This document shows positions 60,843-64,000 of a stretch of DNA of 64,000 nt, in pieces. Where the stretch lies: contig CAYULD010000001.1 of NCBI GenBank assembly GCA_964445765.1, positions 1 through 64,000 on the forward strand. Direction: 5' to 3'. Position numbers and translations under genes: made by a program. The notes beneath the pieces are model-generated. The model was not told the origin of the DNA. It did not search any database and saw only the letters and a list, made by a program, of their open reading frames with translations. This DNA is from JANPLD01 sp964445765. Its GTDB lineage: Bacteria > Pseudomonadota > Alphaproteobacteria > Rickettsiales > UBA8987. The stretch's first letter is position 1, and each line of letters begins with the position of its first letter.

Positions 60843-60959
60843 ATGAATAAAATCTTTATTATTCTTGCGATTGTATATGCTGTATCAATCTATTCTTACA
60901 ATAAGGCTGATGAAACTAAGTTAGAAAATAATAAACTCGCCCTTGAGTTTAAGAATTAA
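60843..60959 (+). CDS. Possible small membrane protein (38 residues)
   Basis: A short open frame, MNKIFIILAIVYAVSIYSYN followed by a charged tail ending LALEFKN. It would have one membrane helix or a signal sequence and a soluble tail of about 18 residues. It lies alone between the HIT gene (divergent) and the Q-rich lipoprotein gene (convergent). The composition is that of a real small protein, but the frame is short enough to occur by chance in A+T-rich DNA. Confidence 0.4.
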   Translation: MNKIFIILAIVYAVSIYSYNKADETKLENNKLALEFKN

Positions 60960-60970
60960 TTACCATTCTT

Positions 60971-62458
60971 TTATAATCTCATTTCATTAACTCTCTGCTG
61001 GAGTGGGTTTGCAGGGTTATTCAAGTTATTACCATTATTTATATTTAATGAGGCAGGTTGCTGAATAGGTGCTTGATAATTATAAAGCCCGGGGTTTTGA
61101 TTTAGGCTAACAGTTTTATTAAATGAAGCCGGCACAACTGGGTTTCCAAATTGATCAAAATCTAAAGGCGTATTTAACAAATTTGCATTATTGCTTAAAT
61201 TTGAAATATTTGCAGGTCTTCCTCTTTGTTGCATATTATCTATTAAGCTAGAAGCTGGTGTATAAGCACTTCTTGTTGGGCTTCTTAAAATTTCATCAAC
61301 TTCAGGCTCGCTATTATTAACTTGATTTTGATTTGTAATTTCCGCCATTTCATTTTGAGAAATATTTTCTACTGGAACAGCTAAATTTGATTCATTAACT
61401 TGCAAATTTGTATTAGCATCTTCAGGAATATTTAGAGGCAAAATTTTATCATTTGAAGCCATTGTGTTATCATTTGATAAAGGCTCTAATAATTCGTCAA
61501 TATCAAGGTTTTCAGCATTATTTTGATTATTATTATTATTATTATTATTATTATTTATATTCTGTGCTTGATTTTGTTGCATCTGCATAGGTTGGGCTTG
61601 TTCTTGCTGAGGTGCAACAGGGTTTTGAATTGCTTGAATATTCTGTTGTGGCAAAAGTTGCTGTGGGGCAGGCATTACTTGGTTTTGCTGAGGTGTGTTT
61701 GTAATTTGCGTTACATAACTTGGCGCACCTAGCCCAAGAGCATTTTGAAAATTGCCATTATTAGGCATTATATTCGGTGTTGCAAAAGCAGGGGTTTCAG
61801 AAATAATTGGTGCCTGCGAATTAGCCATTGGTTGATGTTGCATCTGTTGCGGTTGCATTGCCATCATTTGAGGCTGAGGTTGATATTGAACCTGCGGCTG
61901 CTGCATTGGTGGTTGCTGATATTGAGCTTGCATCGGCATCATCATTGGTTGCGGTGCAGGCTGTTGAGGCTGTTGATAGCCATATTGATATTGAGGGGCA
62001 ATTTGTTGTTGTGCGTAAGAAGGTGGGGGCAGGGCAACCCAAGGGTTAGCTTGCATTTGAGGCATAAAGCCGTTATATCCCATCTGCTGATTTTGCATTG
62101 GTTGCGGTGCAGAAGCCATTGGTTGCGGTGCATTATAAACTGGCATATTTGGTGCGCCATATTGAACAGGTGGCATCTGATTTTGCATCATTCCAAAGCC
62201 AGAGCCAGAGCCAGCACCCGCATAGCCAATTTCAGCTAATGCGGATTGTTGACCATAAAATTGGTTTGGCTGATTAAAACTGCCTTGCGTTGGGCTTGTG
62301 CCAACGGGCCTTCTTTTGTTATCAGTTGCAGAATTTCCGCTACCGAATATGTCATCATAAACCATTCCGCCAACTGAGCAGGAGGTTAAGAGTAAAGACA
62401 ATAAACCGATATTTAGGGTTTTCTTATACAATCTAATATATTTTTCTTTGATTTGCAT
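60971..62458 (-). CDS. Gln/Pro/Asn-rich lipoprotein of unknown function
   Basis: A 495-residue lipoprotein starting MQIKEKYIRLYKKTLNIGLL with lipobox LTSC (I use this ATG, eight codons inside the open frame, because it yields a normal signal). Residues 60-270 are very rich in Gln, Pro, Met and Ala (for example QQPAPQPMMMPMQAQYQQ), then a run of ten Asn, an acidic helical part (ENLDIDELLEPLSND), and an Asn/Ser-rich end. It is probably disordered and anchored to the outer membrane. Unusually large open frames exist on the opposite strand, but they are mirrors of its biased composition. Confidence 0.75.
   Translation of the reverse strand: MQIKEKYIRLYKKTLNIGLLSLLLTSCSVGGMVYDDIFGSGNSATDNKRRPVGTSPTQGSFNQPNQFYGQQSALAEIGYAGAGSGSGFGMMQNQMPPVQYGAPNMPVYNAPQPMASAPQPMQNQQMGYNGFMPQMQANPWVALPPPSYAQQQIAPQYQYGYQQPQQPAPQPMMMPMQAQYQQPPMQQPQVQYQPQPQMMAMQPQQMQHQPMANSQAPIISETPAFATPNIMPNNGNFQNALGLGAPSYVTQITNTPQQNQVMPAPQQLLPQQNIQAIQNPVAPQQEQAQPMQMQQNQAQNINNNNNNNNNNQNNAENLDIDELLEPLSNDNTMASNDKILPLNIPEDANTNLQVNESNLAVPVENISQNEMAEITNQNQVNNSEPEVDEILRSPTRSAYTPASSLIDNMQQRGRPANISNLSNNANLLNTPLDFDQFGNPVVPASFNKTVSLNQNPGLYNYQAPIQQPASLNINNGNNLNNPANPLQQRVNEMRL
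61526..61555. repeat. Trinucleotide microsatellite (ATT)10
   Basis: Ten exact copies of ATT, read on the coding strand as ten AAT (Asn) codons in the lipoprotein gene. Changes in copy number would alter the length of the poly-Asn run without frameshift. Confidence 0.9.
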
Positions 62459-62570
62459 TCTAACAAATTTTTCTAAAGCCAAAAGCTGTTTGAATAAAAT
62501 ATTGAATTAATTGAATAAATATAAAATTATTGTTACTTAACTACAATATTAAATTATGTTGAGTTCTGAG

Positions 62571-62640
62571 ATGTCATCCTGACCCTAGAGCGAAGCGAAG
62601 GGGAAGGATCTTAGATGTTTCGCTAATGCTCAACATGACA
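62571..62640 (-). repeat. Dispersed palindromic element, family A copy 2 (inverted)
   Basis: The reverse complement of the element at 461-530, differing at two bases and one single-base indel. It lies in the 331 bases between the lipoprotein gene and sucD, which otherwise hold the sucD terminator and no gene. Confidence 0.85.
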
Positions 62641-62721
62641 GACTTCAAGATAATTTAGTATATATCGTAAACATTATAACATATTTATTAAAAATTTACT
62701 AAAATTATTTTCAATAAACAT

Positions 62722-62749
62722 AAAAAAGGCGGAAGTTAAATTCCGCCTT
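62722..62749 (-). terminator. Intrinsic terminator of sucD
   Basis: On the minus strand AAGGCGGAA and TTCCGCCTT form a 9-base stem with a 6-base loop, followed by a run of six T bases. It lies about 40 bases after the sucD stop. Confidence 0.9.
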
Positions 62750-62789
62750 AAAATATTTATTATTAAAAAATAGGTTTTCTTATTGAAAA

Positions 62790-63680
62790 TTAAGCAACTT
62801 TCAATTTACCTTTCAATAAATCATACATTGTTTGTCCAAGTAGAGATGGTGAGTCAGAAACTGCAATGCCCGCAGATTTCATCGCTTCAATTTTATCTTC
62901 CGCACCACCTTTACCACCAGCAACGATAGCACCAGCATGCCCCATTCTTTTACCCGGAGGGGCAGTTCTGCCAGCAATAAAGCCAACAGTTGGTTTTTTA
63001 ACTTTAGATTGGCGTAAAAATTCAGCTGCTTCCTCTTCCGCAGAGCCACCAATTTCACCAATCATAATGATAGATTGAGTTTCAGGATCTCTTAAGAATA
63101 AATCAAGGCAATCAATAAAGTTTGTGCCGTTAACAGGGTCGCCACCAATACCGATACAAGTTGATTGGCCTAAACCTAATTGAGTTGTTTGGAATACTGC
63201 TTCATAAGTTAATGTGCCCGAGCGAGAAACAATACCAACATTACCTTTGCGGTGAATATGACCCGGCATAATACCAATTTTACACTCATCTGGAGTTATA
63301 ATACCTGGGCAGTTTGGCCCAATTAAACGAGATTTAGAGCCACTTAATGCACGCTTAACTTTCACCATATCAAGAACTGGAATGCCTTCAGTTATACAAA
63401 CAATTAGCTCAATCTGTGCGTCAATCGCTTCAAGGATAGCATCTGCCGCAAATGGCGGTGGAACATAAATAACTGAAGCATTCGCATCAGTTTTCTTTTT
63501 TGCATCGTGAACTGTATCAAATACAGGCAAATCAAGGTGCTTAGTGCCACCTTTACCCGGTGTAACACCGCCAACCATTTTTGTGCCGTATTTAATAGCT
63601 TGCTCAGAGTGGAATGTACCCTGAGAGCCAGTAAAACCTTGGCAGATAACTTTTGTGTTTTTGTTTACTAGTACGCTCAT
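62790..63680 (-). CDS. sucD: Succinyl-CoA synthetase alpha subunit
   Basis: SucD with SucC makes succinate, CoA and ATP or GTP from succinyl-CoA in the TCA cycle. The 296-residue protein has the CoA-binding GFTGSQGTFHSEQAI, GVTPGKGG, the CPGIITPDECKIGIMPG stretch and the phosphorylated histidine in MGHAGAIVAGG. A good ribosome-binding site (CGGAG, 5 bases before ATG) is present. sucC, normally immediately upstream, is not: an S23-type gene ends 25 bases before sucD, so sucC must be further on or elsewhere. Confidence 0.97.
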   Translation of the reverse strand: MSVLVNKNTKVICQGFTGSQGTFHSEQAIKYGTKMVGGVTPGKGGTKHLDLPVFDTVHDAKKKTDANASVIYVPPPFAADAILEAIDAQIELIVCITEGIPVLDMVKVKRALSGSKSRLIGPNCPGIITPDECKIGIMPGHIHRKGNVGIVSRSGTLTYEAVFQTTQLGLGQSTCIGIGGDPVNGTNFIDCLDLFLRDPETQSIIMIGEIGGSAEEEAAEFLRQSKVKKPTVGFIAGRTAPPGKRMGHAGAIVAGGKGGAEDKIEAMKSAGIAVSDSPSLLGQTMYDLLKGKLKVA

Positions 63681-63690
63681 TTTTTCTCCG

Positions 63691-63722
63691 TTTATCGTTA
63701 ATGGTTTATCGTTTATCGTTAT
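63691..63722 (-). repeat. Degenerate 7-base repeats between the S23 gene and sucD
   Basis: On the minus strand the units AACGATA, AACGATA, AACCATT and AACGATA are in register. The first two code for the last residues of the S23-type protein (NNDKR), the rest fill the gap to the sucD ribosome-binding site. Confidence 0.65.
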
Positions 63723-64000
63723 TTACCGCTATTGTAATATTAGCCTCTTTATTAAGAGATTTTCTTAATTTCACTAGCATTTTACTTATTCTAACTATTT
63801 CAATTTGCAAAACCTTAAGTGATTCATTTGAAATGAAACCTAAATTATTTGAAATAATTAACTGAGTTTCAAGCTCTGCAACAGAACCGCTGGAAATAGT
63901 TAAAAATCTAGCAAAGTCCTTCTCAGAAAATCTGTTACTACCTTCTGCAATATTTGAGGGTATAGACACAGCACTTCTTCGTATTTGATTAGTTAAACCG
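63706..64000 (-). CDS. Four-helix-bundle protein, S23/IVS type (5' end outside window)
   Basis: The frame is open to the window edge: the visible part begins LTNQIRRSAVSIPSNIAEGS and continues with FSEKDFARFLTISSGSVAELETQLIISNNLGF, the hallmark of the S23 four-helix-bundle family, first described in proteins encoded within intervening sequences of 23S rRNA genes. About 97 residues are visible, with perhaps 25 missing at the N-terminus; a shorter start at a GTG (63969) would cut the family motif. The C-terminus KSLNKEANITIAVNNDKR runs into 7-base repeats. The function is unknown; copies outside rRNA genes are often linked to retroelement or repeat-rich loci. Confidence 0.85.
   Translation of the reverse strand, partial: GLTNQIRRSAVSIPSNIAEGSNRFSEKDFARFLTISSGSVAELETQLIISNNLGFISNESLKVLQIEIVRISKMLVKLRKSLNKEANITIAVNNDKR

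Noticed and set aside
61745..62239. A 164-residue plus-strand frame opposite the Gln/Pro-rich lipoprotein
   Set aside because: His/Leu/Arg-rich composition is the expected antisense of Gln, Met and Pro codons. The lipoprotein with a lipobox is the better gene.

Overview
The window is a 64 kb piece of an A+T-rich alphaproteobacterial chromosome. Several features point to a Rickettsiales-like lineage. The 3' end of a 16S rRNA gene (1-210) is followed directly by a protein gene, with no tRNA-Ile/tRNA-Ala spacer and no 23S gene. The tRNA-Ile(GAT) that normally sits in that spacer stands alone at 9.8 kb. The 16S terminus reads GGATTACCTCC. The intergenic regions carry many dispersed palindromic elements. 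The organism is less reduced than typical obligate intracellular Rickettsiales. It keeps arginine (argJ, argH), homoserine (hom), histidine/aromatic (hisC), thiamine (thiG) and purine (purM) genes, a phosphate ABC transporter, cytochrome c maturation, and flagellar and chemotaxis genes. No lineage placement was computed.

Layout. 1-12.9 kb: 16S end, coq7, fumC, glnA, hemW, a secreted protein, a sigma-54 response regulator, hom, thiG, tRNA-Ile, ccmD-ccmE-alr, an orphan Hpt protein and rlmB. 13-18.2 kb: an accessory island built on a 1428-residue unrecognised protein. Its leader and trailer are full of repeats, with a 24-nt direct repeat on each side. 18.2-30.3 kb: gltA, an Rrf2 regulator, a 673-residue low-complexity protein, lipoproteins, argJ, ychF, an EnvZ-like kinase lacking its phospho-acceptor histidine, tsaE, ctaB and a YfiR-like protein. 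30.3-36.4 kb: a YejA-type binding protein, an ABC-F ATPase, trhO and rmuC. 36.4-40.2 kb: an operon fliL-fliM-DUF6468-motE-cheY-cheZ on the minus strand, probably running into rmuC. 40.4-48.6 kb: tRNA-Phe, then hisC-(YfgM-like)-bamB-coaX-rnj, perM and purM. 48.6-58.3 kb: PEBP-DUF4236-FMN reductase, argH, pstC-pstA-pstB without pstS or phoU, and ctaD. 57.4-64 kb: usp-phoB, HIT-radA, a Q/P/N-rich lipoprotein, sucD and, running off the end, an S23-type four-helix-bundle gene.

How the parts connect. fumC, gltA and sucD belong to the TCA cycle. coq7, ctaB, ctaD, hemW and ccmDE serve respiration and haem handling but are scattered rather than clustered. The flagellar operon holds the switch protein, a stator-associated protein, the response regulator and its phosphatase, so taxis output is present although no chemoreceptor or CheA is in view. 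PhoB lies near pstCAB but is separated from it by ctaD and usp.

The best candidates for something new are the 13-18 kb island (giant protein with a possible remnant muramidase-like N-terminus, a hairpin hiding its ribosome-binding site, an in-frame C8 tract and flanking direct repeats), the histidine-less EnvZ-like protein, the families of GTCAT...ATGAC palindromes, and degenerate 7-nt repeats that appear around the giant gene, inside purM and beside sucD. There is no CRISPR array, transposase, integrase or recognisable phage region.
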